NCBI GenBank assembly: GCA_003142355.1
Contig: PLMF01000288.1
Span: forward strand, 1-14,148
DNA length: 14,148 bases
From: Bryobacterales bacterium
GTDB lineage: Bacteria > Acidobacteriota > Terriglobia > Bryobacterales > Bryobacteraceae
Direction of reading: 5' to 3'
This document shows positions 1 through 7,993 of the stretch, one piece after another. A program made the position numbers and the translations under genes. Numbering within the stretch: position 1 is the first letter of the stretch; the number at the start of each line of letters is the position of its first letter. The notes beneath the pieces were generated by a model that was given only the letters and a program-made list of their open reading frames with translations, was not told the DNA's origin and did not search any database.

Positions 1-6
1 TATCGC

Positions 7-687
7 TCACACATACGGCGGAGCTGGGGATGGCTCACGTGATTCTGGAGGATTAGCCACCGCGCGCAATTGCGCGTCTTCCAGGCGCGTGGCCTCCTGC
101 CAGGTGTAGATCATGCGGTGAATCACGGTGAGGTTGGAGAGCACCGCGATGACCCACAGCACGGCGGCCATGCGGCCGAACAGCGCGCCGATGATGATCA
201 GGACGATGCGCTCGGGCCGTTCGAGGAAGCCGACCTTGCATTTCGGAATGGTGTTTTCGGCGCGCGCGCGGGTGTAGCTCACCATCACCGAGCCGGTCAT
301 GACGACGGCCGTGAGAACGATATAGAAAAAGCGGTTGATGGAGGCGTAGTAGACCAGCAGGCCCATGTAAAGGGCGAGGTCGGAGTAGCGGTCCACCACC
401 GAATCGAAGAAACCGCCGAAGCGCGTCACCTGGCTGGTGGCGCGCGCCACGCGGCCGTCCACCATGTCGAACAGGCCGGCGCCTATGATGACAACCGCCG
501 CCCACCGAAAGTCCATCCTCGGGTCCACGGCGGAACCTGCCCGCGCGAATAGCCATGCGGCCCAGATGTTGATCACCAGCCCGATGAAGGTCAGGACGTC
601 GGGGTGGATTCTGGAGAGCGCCAGCCAGCGGACAATGCGGTCGATGATGGCGCCGAACACCACACCGATGGCACGGGTATATGTCAT
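7..687 (-). CDS. CDP-alcohol phosphatidyltransferase family membrane enzyme (226 aa)
   Basis: Membrane enzyme that should transfer a phosphatidyl group from a CDP-lipid (usually CDP-diacylglycerol) to an alcohol acceptor, making phospholipid head groups in the inner membrane. The family signature D-x2-DG-x2-AR-x8-G-x3-D-x3-D is complete: D74, D77, G78, A81, R82, G91, D95 and D99, which bind the metal and the CDP moiety. Hydrophobic stretches lie near residues 30-50, 62-73, 103-117, 120-138, 160-171 and 174-190, as expected for a six-helix enzyme. The later SYTRARAE (137-144) and GFLERPERI (153-161) resemble the inositol-phosphate-type branch (archaetidyl- or phosphatidylinositol phosphate synthases), but the acceptor cannot be fixed from this. 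The ATG lies three bases after the greA stop with no clear Shine-Dalgarno, so translation is probably coupled to greA. The tail after about residue 200 is polar and proline-rich. Family assignment is firm; substrate is inference. Confidence 0.9.
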   Translation of the reverse strand: MTYTRAIGVVFGAIIDRIVRWLALSRIHPDVLTFIGLVINIWAAWLFARAGSAVDPRMDFRWAAVVIIGAGLFDMVDGRVARATSQVTRFGGFFDSVVDRYSDLALYMGLLVYYASINRFFYIVLTAVVMTGSVMVSYTRARAENTIPKCKVGFLERPERIVLIIIGALFGRMAAVLWVIAVLSNLTVIHRMIYTWQEATRLEDAQLRAVANPPESREPSPAPPYV

Positions 688-690
688 ATT

Positions 691-1161
691 TCAGTGGACT
701 GCATCATGGATGGTGGTGAGCTTCAGGATTTCGAGATCCTTCACTCCTCCGGGGCTCTGCACCCGGGCCACGTCACCCACTTCTTTTCCTAGCAGCGAGC
801 GGCCAATGGGAGACGTCGTGGAGATCTTTCCATTGGCGGCGTCGGCCTCCTCGGTGGTGACCAGGCTGTAGGTCAGTTCTTCGTCGCGCTTGACATCCAG
901 CACGACGACCGTCGAGCCGAGTCCCACTTTATCGCGCGAAATCCTGGAGAAGTCGATCATGGACATGTCCGCCAGCCGCTGCTTCAACTGGTTGATGCGG
1001 GCGTTGACGAGGCCCTGGCGTTCCTTGGCGGCGTGGAACTCGGCGTTTTCACTCAGGTCCCCGTGGGCCCTGGCTTTCAGGATTTCCTTGGGAAGCTCGT
1101 TGCGCAGCTCGTACTCCAACGTGGCAACCTCGTCCAGTAATTTTTTCTTGATGTCGGTCAT
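691..1161 (-). CDS. greA: Transcription elongation factor GreA
   Basis: Binds the secondary channel of RNA polymerase and stimulates cleavage of backtracked transcripts so that stalled elongation complexes restart. The 156-aa product has the usual GreA length and two-domain layout. An N-terminal coiled-coil hairpin (about 1-75) carries the tip motif GDLSENAEF (34-42), with the acidic residues D35 and E38 that position metal in the polymerase active site. A C-terminal FKBP-like domain (about 80-156) includes the conserved SPIGRSLLGKEVGD (117-130) and a late PGG (137-139). GreA and GreB are close; the tip sequence and the SPIG segment fit GreA. The ATG start is the natural one. A perfect TATAAT lies 26 nt upstream, so the gene has its own promoter although the protease lies just upstream in the same orientation. 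The lipid-synthesis gene follows after three bases, so the two are probably one transcript. Confidence 0.95.
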   Translation of the reverse strand: MTDIKKKLLDEVATLEYELRNELPKEILKARAHGDLSENAEFHAAKERQGLVNARINQLKQRLADMSMIDFSRISRDKVGLGSTVVVLDVKRDEELTYSLVTTEEADAANGKISTTSPIGRSLLGKEVGDVARVQSPGGVKDLEILKLTTIHDAVH

Positions 1162-1187
1162 CGAACCGCAACCGCTCCCAGGGTTAC

Positions 1188-1193
1188 ATTATA
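1188..1193 (-). promoter_or_regulatory. Probable -10 box (TATAAT) for greA
   Basis: On the minus strand a perfect TATAAT sits in the 35-bp gap between the protease stop and the greA ATG, giving a leader of about 20 nt. No good -35 hexamer is visible 16-18 bp upstream, inside the 3' end of the protease gene. The call rests on the exact -10 match and its position. Confidence 0.5.
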
Positions 1194-1196
1194 GCC

Positions 1197-4100
1197 CTAC
1201 TGCACCGGCAGGACGCTGGCCTTGGAATCAACCCCGCCGATGGACACCACGATCGGCTGAAGACCCGTGGCGGCGTTCTGCGGTACGTCCACGTTGACCT
1301 GGTACAAGCCAACCCAACCCGGCGACAGGCCGCTGAAGGCGGCGACCTGTGCGGCGCTGTTGCCGATCTTTACCGTAGGAAGAACAGTGGTGTTGGCGAG
1401 AGGTGGCGGCAAGGGAGTGGGCTCGCCGGAGGGCGGCTGGTGGTCCACCGGTCCCAGGCCGTTGACATAGAGCACGATGGTCTGGCCGCGTCGGGCCGGG
1501 TTGGCTTGGGTGAAGACCACGCCATTGGCATCGGTGGCGGCCGCCGACAGGTGGCCATTGTCGCTGAATTCGAAGATACCCGGCGAGTAAGTGTTCAGGG
1601 GCACGGTGTAAACCGCGCTGGCAATATAACCCACCGAAACTATCATCTTGACCGACGACTGTCCCTGAAACTCCCACGGGATTTGCACATCCACCTGGCC
1701 CGGGCTGACGAAGTGAATGTGGCCCGGCAAGCTGAGACCTCCGCCGTCGAAGCTGACGCTTACGGTGCCAACCGAAACGGGCAGGGAGAGCGTGGGGGTG
1801 CCGACGACGGCATCCGCCAGAGATGTCCCGAAGATCGAAATGTAGGAGCCGGGAGCGAGCCCTTGCCCCACCTGGAAACTGCCCGTGTTGACTGCGCCGT
1901 TACTGTTGATGGCGGGGAGCGGCTGCGCGTAGCCATCGAATTCCACGGTGAGTCCGCCGGCGGTCGCGGTGAAGATCTGGTCGCCGGTCTGGGAGCCGAT
2001 ATTAACTTGAGCGAACCCTATCCCCTGGTCCGTCGTGGTGTACGCGATATCGATGATGCCGCCGCCCTTGACGACGTTGAATACCGGCGGCTGAGCAGTG
2101 ATGGGCACGCCATACCGGTCCACCAATTCGAAAGCCAGCCAGGACTGAAGCGTGCTCACCGCGGTGAAAAACGAGCCGCTGACGACCGGGAAGATGTTAT
2201 AGGGCACGCCGTCCCCGACAAAATACAGATATGGCACGCGCAACGCGGGTCCGGCGCCGGTAATGACGATAGACCCTTCGTAGGATCCGGGGTTAGGGCG
2301 GCTGCCCTGAAGAGTGACGGTTACGCTGTTCGTGGGCTGGCTGGGTAACAGAGTCAGGCTGGAAGGCGAGACCGTCACACTCGCGTTGGGGGGCTCGACG
2401 GCGAAGTTGAAGGTCGCGCTGGAAGCGCCAACGTTGGTGATGTACAGCGTGCGGCGGATGGGCAAGGCGCCGGCGCCGATGGATCCGAAAGAAATGGTAG
2501 CCGGGTCGAGCGTGGCGGCGACGTTGACCGCGTCACCCACGCTCAGCTTGCCCGCGCCCACGGAGTTTACACCAGCCGTGACGCCGCCATCCGTCACATC
2601 CCGCGTAGCGGTATTCACCACCGCGGATTTAAGTTGCGCGGGCGTCCAGGCGCTGTGATTCTGTTTCACCAGAGCCACCGCCCCGGCCACCATGGGGACC
2701 GCGTAACTGGTGCCCGTCACGCTGGTATAGCCGGTGGCGTTGTACGCGTCGCCGTTGGGGTCCAGTTTCTGGGCGGCCGTATAGAGGTCGGCTCCGGGCG
2801 CCACCAGTTCCGGCTTGATCACAAAGGTCTGGGTGCTGCCAAAACTTCCGATGGAAGGCCCTCGCGAAGAGTCGGGCCATACCGTGTTGGCCGGGGCGTT
2901 CAGAGGCGAAAGGGCCAGGTCGAAAGTCACGGTTGCGCCCGAGTTCGCAGCCAGGTAATTCTTCAGCGCCACGCCATCCGTGTTGCCGATCATGACGGCC
3001 GGAATGCCGGCGTCTTGCGCGAACACGCTGAGCGGCGTATCGGAGCCGCTTTGTTGGTAGATGATCACGCCAGCGGCGCCCGCATTCTGCGCATCGATCA
3101 CCTTATTGCTGTACAGGCACGTGCCGCGCTGGATCAACGCGATGGCTCCCGCGAGGGACCCCACCGGCAGAGTCGAGCAGGCCAGCCCGTCGTTCTGCAA
3201 TTGGGCCACATCCCGGACCGGCGCGGGAGGAGGCGGCACTTTGGGGCCATTCCCGAAAAGCGCGCGGATGTTCTGCAAGGTCGACGGCACGCCCGGACCG
3301 CTCACGTGCACCGCCTGGTAAAACACGTGGGAATTCATGGACGCCCCCACGGTGATGGCGTCAGGCGCCGTGCCGGGCGTGTGGATCGAATTGAGCGTGG
3401 GGTAATGGGGAGCCGTGTTGCCGTCGTTGCCGGCCGCGGTCACCACCACCATCCCGAGCTTGACCGCGTTCTCGACGGCCTCGACGCGGATGTCGCAGTG
3501 GATATCGCCACTGGAAGCGGCGCAGTTCACCGGATCGACGTCCAAGGGGCCGGAAGTGGCGGGATCCCCCTCGCTGAGCGAAAGCGTCACCACGTCCATG
3601 CCATCGTTCACGGCGTCGGTGAGCGCGGCCACCAGGGCCGATTGATAGGCGTAGTCGTTCACGCCGGGGGAGCCGAAAATCCTGTAATTGCCGAGGAACG
3701 CCTTGGGCGCGACGCCCTGGATGGTGGCCAGCGGCCCGGTATTCCGCGCACCCGCCGCAATCATGGCGATGGCCGTTCCGTGGCCCATGTGGTCGCGCGG
3801 CGAGTAGTCGTCCGGGGTATCCCAGACAGCGGCATCCAGCGCCACGTAACTGCGCGCCACAATCACCTTGTTGTTGGTGTAATTGGCATCGCCCTTGGGG
3901 AAACCGGACGGGGGTTTGAGAGAGGAGTCCTGGAAACCAGGGTGATTCTGGTCGATTCCCGAATCGATGATGCCGATCTTGACGCCGGCTCCGTCATGGG
4001 GGAGGGCGCCGGCGGGGGGGAGGTTCACCAGGCCCACCGCTTTGTCGAGGGCCGGCTTGTAGCGGGGCAGGTGAACCACGCGGACCACGCCCGCCATGCC

Positions 4101-4418
4101 GGCCAGTTGGGCGGCTTGTTCGCGGGTGGCCGTCACAAACACGGCGTTGAGCAGAGTCTGCGCGGTCCCGGTCACTTTCACGTGGCGGCGCGCCAACTCC
4201 GCGAGCACGCCGCTCTGCGCGCTACGTATCCGCTGAAAATGGGCCTGCGCCACGGCGCCACGGAGCGCGGCGCGGGACTCGACCTTTCGGGCTACCGGCG
4301 GGTCCGCGAGGACCAACGCGTAGTCCACCAGGCGGGTGGGCGTCTGGGGGAACGCCGCGGATGCCAGCAAGATCAGGATGAAGGGCGCATGGACGGAACG
4401 ACGCGGTTGGGGTCTCAT
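1197..4418 (-). CDS. Secreted subtilisin-like (S8) serine protease with PA insert and TIGR03437-type C-terminus
   Basis: Predicted exported endopeptidase. An N-terminal signal peptide is visible: RR at 6-7, hydrophobic FILILLASAA (13-22), cleavage near 25. Residues about 31-120 look like an I9 propeptide that would inhibit and help fold the enzyme. The S8 domain (about 145-625) shows the complete catalytic set: D152 in GIIDSGID, H213 in MGHGT, oxyanion N331 in AAGNDGN and S571 in GTSYAVPMVAG. A PA domain is inserted at about 400-500, with RGTC at 431-434 and AGAAGVIIY at 446-454, as in C5a-peptidase-like and plant subtilases. After the protease comes an Ig-like beta module (about 635-735, ITNVGASSATF), and a C-terminal region (about 845-1073) containing LAPGSYISIFGTSLADA (854-870) and LYVNGLGPVDHQPPSGEP (983-1000), the hallmarks of the TIGR03437 family found in Solibacter-type Acidobacteria. 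That region may hold the protein at the cell surface (inference). Only a weak AGGG is seen 10 nt before the ATG. Substrate unknown. Confidence 0.93.
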   Translation of the reverse strand: MRPQPRRSVHAPFILILLASAAFPQTPTRLVDYALVLADPPVARKVESRAALRGAVAQAHFQRIRSAQSGVLAELARRHVKVTGTAQTLLNAVFVTATREQAAQLAGMAGVVRVVHLPRYKPALDKAVGLVNLPPAGALPHDGAGVKIGIIDSGIDQNHPGFQDSSLKPPSGFPKGDANYTNNKVIVARSYVALDAAVWDTPDDYSPRDHMGHGTAIAMIAAGARNTGPLATIQGVAPKAFLGNYRIFGSPGVNDYAYQSALVAALTDAVNDGMDVVTLSLSEGDPATSGPLDVDPVNCAASSGDIHCDIRVEAVENAVKLGMVVVTAAGNDGNTAPHYPTLNSIHTPGTAPDAITVGASMNSHVFYQAVHVSGPGVPSTLQNIRALFGNGPKVPPPPAPVRDVAQLQNDGLACSTLPVGSLAGAIALIQRGTCLYSNKVIDAQNAGAAGVIIYQQSGSDTPLSVFAQDAGIPAVMIGNTDGVALKNYLAANSGATVTFDLALSPLNAPANTVWPDSSRGPSIGSFGSTQTFVIKPELVAPGADLYTAAQKLDPNGDAYNATGYTSVTGTSYAVPMVAGAVALVKQNHSAWTPAQLKSAVVNTATRDVTDGGVTAGVNSVGAGKLSVGDAVNVAATLDPATISFGSIGAGALPIRRTLYITNVGASSATFNFAVEPPNASVTVSPSSLTLLPSQPTNSVTVTLQGSRPNPGSYEGSIVITGAGPALRVPYLYFVGDGVPYNIFPVVSGSFFTAVSTLQSWLAFELVDRYGVPITAQPPVFNVVKGGGIIDIAYTTTDQGIGFAQVNIGSQTGDQIFTATAGGLTVEFDGYAQPLPAINSNGAVNTGSFQVGQGLAPGSYISIFGTSLADAVVGTPTLSLPVSVGTVSVSFDGGGLSLPGHIHFVSPGQVDVQIPWEFQGQSSVKMIVSVGYIASAVYTVPLNTYSPGIFEFSDNGHLSAAATDANGVVFTQANPARRGQTIVLYVNGLGPVDHQPPSGEPTPLPPPLANTTVLPTVKIGNSAAQVAAFSGLSPGWVGLYQVNVDVPQNAATGLQPIVVSIGGVDSKASVLPVQ

Positions 4419-4445
4419 AATCTTAGTACCCTGATTCGGAATTAC

Positions 4446-4544
4446 GGTGGGGCGGGCGGTGCCGCCTGCCCTCGCCGACGTCCCGCGCAGCGGGAAGCGG
4501 CGAGCTTCGCTCGGCCGCAGGCAGGCGGAACCGCCTGCCCCACC
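4446..4544. repeat. Nested inverted-repeat element between folP and the protease gene
   Basis: A 99-bp palindromic element. The outer arms 4446-4470 and 4520-4544 match as inverted repeats at 23 of 25 positions. Each arm is itself near-palindromic: the right arm contains GGCAGGCGG-AA-CCGCCTGCC (4520-4539). Inside lie CTCGCCG (4471-4477) pairing with CGGCGAG (4498-4504), enclosing CCCGC (4482-4486) and GCGGG (4490-4494), followed by CGAGC-TTC-GCTCG (4501-4513). There is no T-run, so it is not a standard intrinsic terminator. It occupies most of the 164-bp gap, with no coding potential of its own. It could attenuate read-through from folP or be a small non-autonomous REP- or MITE-like element. 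A related element lies at 11690-11804. Confidence 0.85.
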
Positions 4545-4582
4545 ACCACAGGATGCGCAACCGTATTTGCGAAATCGTGTTT

Positions 4583-5428
4583 TCAGCCCTCCCTGGCACG
4601 GAGAATCTCATCGGCCACTTCGGTGGCGGCGCGCATCTGACGCACGTCGTGAACGCGAACGATGTGGGCTCCGCCCAGCACGCAGGCAGTCACCGCCGCA
4701 GCGGTGGCGAACTTGGTCTCTTCGAGGTCCGGATGGGCCAGGAAGTGTTTGCGGGACGGTCCCACCATGATGGGCAGATCCAGGCCGGCGAGCTCCGATA
4801 GCCGGCCCAGGATCAGCGAGTTCTGCTCCTTGCGTTTTCCAAAGCCAATGCCGGGGTCGATCACCAGCTTGGCCTTGTCAATGCCCACGTGGCGGGCGCG
4901 GCTGACGGTGGCATCGAGATCGCGCTTGATCGTGCCCATGGGGTCGGGCATGGGGCCGAGCTTGGCCCAGGACTCGGGCAGCCCGCGCATGTGGTTGAGA
5001 ACCAGGCCGGCGTCGTGGTTGGAAGCCGTGCGCGCGAGCTGCGGCTCGAAGGTGAGGCCGGAGGGGTCATTGATGATCTCGACCCCCAGCTCGAGGGCGC
5101 GCTCCGCCACTTCAGCCTTGTAGGTGTCCACGGAAACCGGGATGCTCAAGCGGTCCTTCAAACGTTTGAGGACGGGGATGAGCCGCCGCATCTCCTCGGC
5201 GGCGGAAATGCGCGCCGAGCCGGGCCGGGTGGATTCCGCGCCGATATCGACGATGTCGGCTCCCTGCTCCTCGAGCTCGATGGCACGGGCAAAGGCGCGA
5301 TCGGGATCGGCGTACTTGCCGCCGTCGGAAAAGGAATCCGGCGTGACGTTCAGCACCGCCATCAGGACGGTGCGCTCGCCGAGCTTGATCTCGCGGCTTT
5401 TCAACTTCCAGTAAAAGAGCTTTCTCAC
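4583..5428 (-). CDS. folP: Dihydropteroate synthase
   Basis: Cytoplasmic folate-pathway enzyme that condenses 6-hydroxymethyl-7,8-dihydropterin pyrophosphate with p-aminobenzoate to give dihydropteroate; it is the sulfonamide target. The 281-aa product is a normal-length TIM barrel with all the standard signatures in order: LNVTPDSFSDGG (26-37), DIGAESTRPG (61-70), SVDTYKAEVAERAL (98-111), INDPSG (119-124), DPGIGFGK (about 191-198), GPSRKHFL (about 223-230) and a late VRVHDV that carries the phosphate-binding RxH. The start is GTG, preceded by GGAAA about 4-8 nt upstream. A later ATG at codon 23 would leave almost nothing before the first core motif and is less likely. It is transcribed divergently from the PEGA-protein gene across 88 bp. 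The usual folate-cluster neighbours are absent; the next gene in the same direction is the protease, beyond the palindromic element. Confidence 0.96.
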   Translation of the reverse strand: MRKLFYWKLKSREIKLGERTVLMAVLNVTPDSFSDGGKYADPDRAFARAIELEEQGADIVDIGAESTRPGSARISAAEEMRRLIPVLKRLKDRLSIPVSVDTYKAEVAERALELGVEIINDPSGLTFEPQLARTASNHDAGLVLNHMRGLPESWAKLGPMPDPMGTIKRDLDATVSRARHVGIDKAKLVIDPGIGFGKRKEQNSLILGRLSELAGLDLPIMVGPSRKHFLAHPDLEETKFATAAAVTACVLGGAHIVRVHDVRQMRAATEVADEILRAREG

Positions 5429-5503
5429 CTATTTCCAATTTCGCACGTTTTGGCTGGTCAGGAGCGGGACCGGGCGCGGCGGGAGCAGATCCCGCGGAAG
5501 GTG

Positions 5504-5509
5504 TACGAT
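5504..5509 (+). promoter_or_regulatory. Candidate -10 box (TACGAT) for a leaderless PEGA-protein transcript
   Basis: TACGAT lies exactly seven bases before the GTG at 5517, so transcription would begin at or beside the start codon. No -35 match is visible 16-18 bp upstream. The geometry is the same as at the sensor kinase gene (8411-8416). An alternative reading is a normally led transcript using the AGG at 5510-5512 as a weak ribosome binding site. Confidence 0.35.
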
Positions 5510-5516
5510 AGGCAGC

Positions 5517-7817
5517 GTGGGCGTGGAAAGCGTCAATCCTCAGGAGGAACTCAAGAGGCTCGACGAGCAGATCAAGTCAGCCACCGAGCTTGCCGCACTG
5601 AAGGCGACTTATTTCCGGCTGAACGAAATCATGCAGGCTTTCCCCGGCGACTTCGACGTACAGTTCACGGGAGACGAAATCAAGCAGCGCCTGATAGCGC
5701 GTGGCAGGCTGCTCAAGCAACAGGAAACCTCGCCGGCTCCGGCTCCCGCTGCGCCTCCGCGGGCACTCGCGGTGACGTCTGAAAATCCGCCCCAGCCCCA
5801 CACACCGCCTGCGGCGCCGCCGCGCCCCACGCTCCAGTGGAACCGCGCGGTGGTGATCGGTCCAATAGCTGGTCTGTTGGTTGGCCTGGCGCTCATTCTT
5901 CTGGTGGTGCATCAAACTAAACGCCACCCGGCGGCGGTCGAAGTCGACATAGCGACCATTCCCGCGAGTGCCTTCGTGAGGGTGGTTGCGCAACGGTCCG
6001 CGGGGGCGCCCCCTGGGCCCGGCGGCAACCAGACTACCTGCACATCCAACTGCAAGCTGGCGCTGGCGCCGGGCACCTACCAGGTTTCCGCGTCTCTGGA
6101 CGGGTACGAACCCGCGGCCGGCGCCGTCACGGTAACGGCGCGGCAGCCGGCGGCGGTCAGCCTCATACTTCAGCAGCAGGCACAATCGGTTCGCCTGCTG
6201 ACCGATCTGAACCAGGGCAGAGTGGTGGTGGACGATCGGCCGCCGGCCGATCTGCAGGAAGGTCAGTTGGTGCTGGACAAGGTGGTTCCGGGCAAGCACA
6301 CCGTGAAAGTGACCGGGCAGAACGGAGAGGCCTCGTTTTCGTTTGAGATGGTGGGTGGGCGGCTGCCGGCCGTGGCCGGCCCCGTAAACGCGCGGAACAT
6401 GATCGCGGTGCTGGTGGCCAGCTTCGGGAAGCAGGCGCGCGTCGAGACCAGCGCGGGTCCCTGGAAGCTCGCGGTCAACGGCCAGCCGCAGAGCGATGCC
6501 GGTCCGGCCGGAACGGACCTCACGGGTTTTCACCCGGGTGTGAATGAGATCGTCGTGGGCGCGGGCCGGGATCGGCGCAACATGAGCGAGAGCTTCGGGG
6601 CCGCGCCCATGCTGACCGCATTTCTGAAAACGGACGTGAATGCGGGCACCCTGATTGTGGCGACGGGGCAGGACGACGTGCGCGTGTTTCTGAACGGCAA
6701 GGAGTACCGCCGGCGCACCCAGCGTGGCCAGGTGCGAGTGCAGACCCTCGGAAAAGTGGCGGTGCGGGTGGCCAAGAGCGGGTTCGAGGACGAGCCCGCG
6801 CAAACCGTCGAAGTCAATAAGGGCGCGGAGGTGCGCGTGCAGTTCGATTTGAAACCGCAGCCGCAATTCGGGTCGCTCGAAATCCGCGGGGCGATGGCCG
6901 AGAGCGAGGTTTTGGTCGATGGGAGGAACAGCGGCACGGTGGGGCCGGACGGATCGTTCAGCCTCGGCGGCATCCAACCGGGCGACCACACTGTCGAACT
7001 GCGGCGCGAACAGTACCTGCCGAAGCGCGTACAGCGATCGTTCCACGCGGGCCAGGCGGTGGTTCTGGCGGGCACGGAGGTGGCGCTGGCCGCCGCCAAC
7101 GGCACGGTAAGGCTCACACGCAACCCCGCCTCGGCGACCATTACTTACCGCCGCGGCGAGGAAACGGAGTCGCACGAAGCGCCCGGAAACCGGATTGAAT
7201 TGCCCGCGGGGGGTTACGCGTTTTCGGCAAGCGCACCGGGATTCGTCGAATCCACAACCCGGGTGCAACTGGCCGCCGGCGAAAACCGGGAAGTGGACTT
7301 CACCCTGGCTCGCGAGCGGCCGGCCGCGCCTCCACCGGTAGTGGCAAGCGGGATGGCGGAGTTCGAGGACGCGCCGAAATGGAAGAAGGAAGGCGACAGT
7401 TGGATCCACAAGGGCGGCGGATTTGTGCCCTACAAGCTGCCGCCCAAGGGCGTCTTCACCTTCACGGTGCAACCGCTCAAGGGCGGCAAGATCCGCTGGT
7501 GCCTCCAATACCTCGACGCGAAGGACTACCTGCTCTACGAGATGGACCGGAAGAGCTTCTGGGCCGGGGTGATCCAAAAGGGCCAGCGGCTGGAGCGAGT
7601 CAAGGCGCCGCACAATCTCGGAAATCAGAAGGCGTTCACCATTCAGGTCGAGGTGACGCCGGATCGCCTGGTGCAAAAGGTGCGCATGGGCGACGCGTGG
7701 AAAGTGCTCGATACTTTTGTCGAGGAGGGCCGCGATTTCACCCGGGGCAAGTTCGGATTTCTGATCCAGGGGAACGACGAGATCGCGATTTCCGATTTCC
7801 AGTTTCTGCCGAAGTGA
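5517..7817 (+). CDS. Single-pass membrane protein with PEGA-like repeats and C-terminal beta-sandwich (766 aa)
   Basis: Function unknown; built like a surface or envelope protein. Residues 8-70 form a charged, helix-rich cytoplasmic segment, followed by a Pro/Ala linker (71-108) and one transmembrane helix (about 111-132, VVIGPIAGLLVGLALILLVV). The rest should be periplasmic. It contains several PEGA-type beta modules with the typical end pattern PG-x-Y/H-x-V-x-x-x-x-x-G-Y/F: LAPGTYQVSASLDGY (183-197), VPGKHTVKV (257-265), a module at about 387-445 with KVAVRVAKSGF, IQPGDHTVELRREQY (486-500) and LPAGGYAFSASAPGF (562-576). The first module carries a C175-x3-C179 pair that could form a disulfide. 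Residues about 613-766 look like a LamG/DUF1080-like sandwich ending in IAISDFQFLPK. The start is GTG; a second in-frame GTG lies two codons later. PEGA domains are usually linked to surface layers or scaffolding, but nothing here defines a ligand or partner. Confidence 0.8.
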   Translation: MGVESVNPQEELKRLDEQIKSATELAALKATYFRLNEIMQAFPGDFDVQFTGDEIKQRLIARGRLLKQQETSPAPAPAAPPRALAVTSENPPQPHTPPAAPPRPTLQWNRAVVIGPIAGLLVGLALILLVVHQTKRHPAAVEVDIATIPASAFVRVVAQRSAGAPPGPGGNQTTCTSNCKLALAPGTYQVSASLDGYEPAAGAVTVTARQPAAVSLILQQQAQSVRLLTDLNQGRVVVDDRPPADLQEGQLVLDKVVPGKHTVKVTGQNGEASFSFEMVGGRLPAVAGPVNARNMIAVLVASFGKQARVETSAGPWKLAVNGQPQSDAGPAGTDLTGFHPGVNEIVVGAGRDRRNMSESFGAAPMLTAFLKTDVNAGTLIVATGQDDVRVFLNGKEYRRRTQRGQVRVQTLGKVAVRVAKSGFEDEPAQTVEVNKGAEVRVQFDLKPQPQFGSLEIRGAMAESEVLVDGRNSGTVGPDGSFSLGGIQPGDHTVELRREQYLPKRVQRSFHAGQAVVLAGTEVALAAANGTVRLTRNPASATITYRRGEETESHEAPGNRIELPAGGYAFSASAPGFVESTTRVQLAAGENREVDFTLARERPAAPPPVVASGMAEFEDAPKWKKEGDSWIHKGGGFVPYKLPPKGVFTFTVQPLKGGKIRWCLQYLDAKDYLLYEMDRKSFWAGVIQKGQRLERVKAPHNLGNQKAFTIQVEVTPDRLVQKVRMGDAWKVLDTFVEEGRDFTRGKFGFLIQGNDEIAISDFQFLPK

Positions 7818-7820
7818 CGA

Positions 7821-7874
7821 GCGGCGACGCCGCAATTCGGTGGCTGGCTGCGCAATCCCCGCAGTTTGGGGGTT
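7821..7874 (+). terminator. Possible hairpins after the PEGA-protein stop
   Basis: Three bases after the stop codon a perfect GCGGC-GAC-GCCGC hairpin spans 7821-7833. A second weaker stem pairs AATCCCC (7854-7860) with GGGGGTT (7868-7874). Neither is followed by a T-run, so termination is only a guess from position. Confidence 0.25.
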
Positions 7875-7883
7875 ACGTAGCCC

Positions 7884-7919
7884 GTCACCGAATTGAAGGG
7901 TGTCACCGAATTGAAGGGT
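7884..7919. repeat. Exact 18-bp tandem direct repeat
   Basis: GTCACCGAATTGAAGGGT occurs twice head to tail (7884-7901 and 7902-7919) without a mismatch. An inverted copy of its core, CAATTCGGTG, lies at 7833-7842, so the region can also fold as a stem of ten pairs. It lies in the 245-bp gap between the PEGA-protein gene and the small basic protein. It may be replication slippage or paired operator sites; sequence alone does not decide. Confidence 0.75.
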
Positions 7920-7993
7920 AGGGTATGGCCCTATGCAGGTCGCGGGTTTTACTGTATCCACTTTCCGCGCATTCGATGGCAGAGTGCAGTAGA

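Noticed and set aside
1440..2348. 302-codon plus-strand open frame within the protease C-terminal region
   Set aside because: Again antisense to conserved protein sequence (TIGR03437-type and Ig-like modules), with no ribosome binding site or domain support.
2634..4640. 668-codon plus-strand open frame opposite the protease gene
   Set aside because: It is antisense to a protease with complete catalytic motifs. High GC at third codon positions makes stops rare on the opposite strand. The translation is rich in Arg, Gly and His with no recognisable domain.
5429..5516. A riboswitch or folate-responsive element in the folP/PEGA divergent gap
   Set aside because: The 88-bp gap is too short for a tetrahydrofolate riboswitch together with two promoters, and no conserved fold was recognised.
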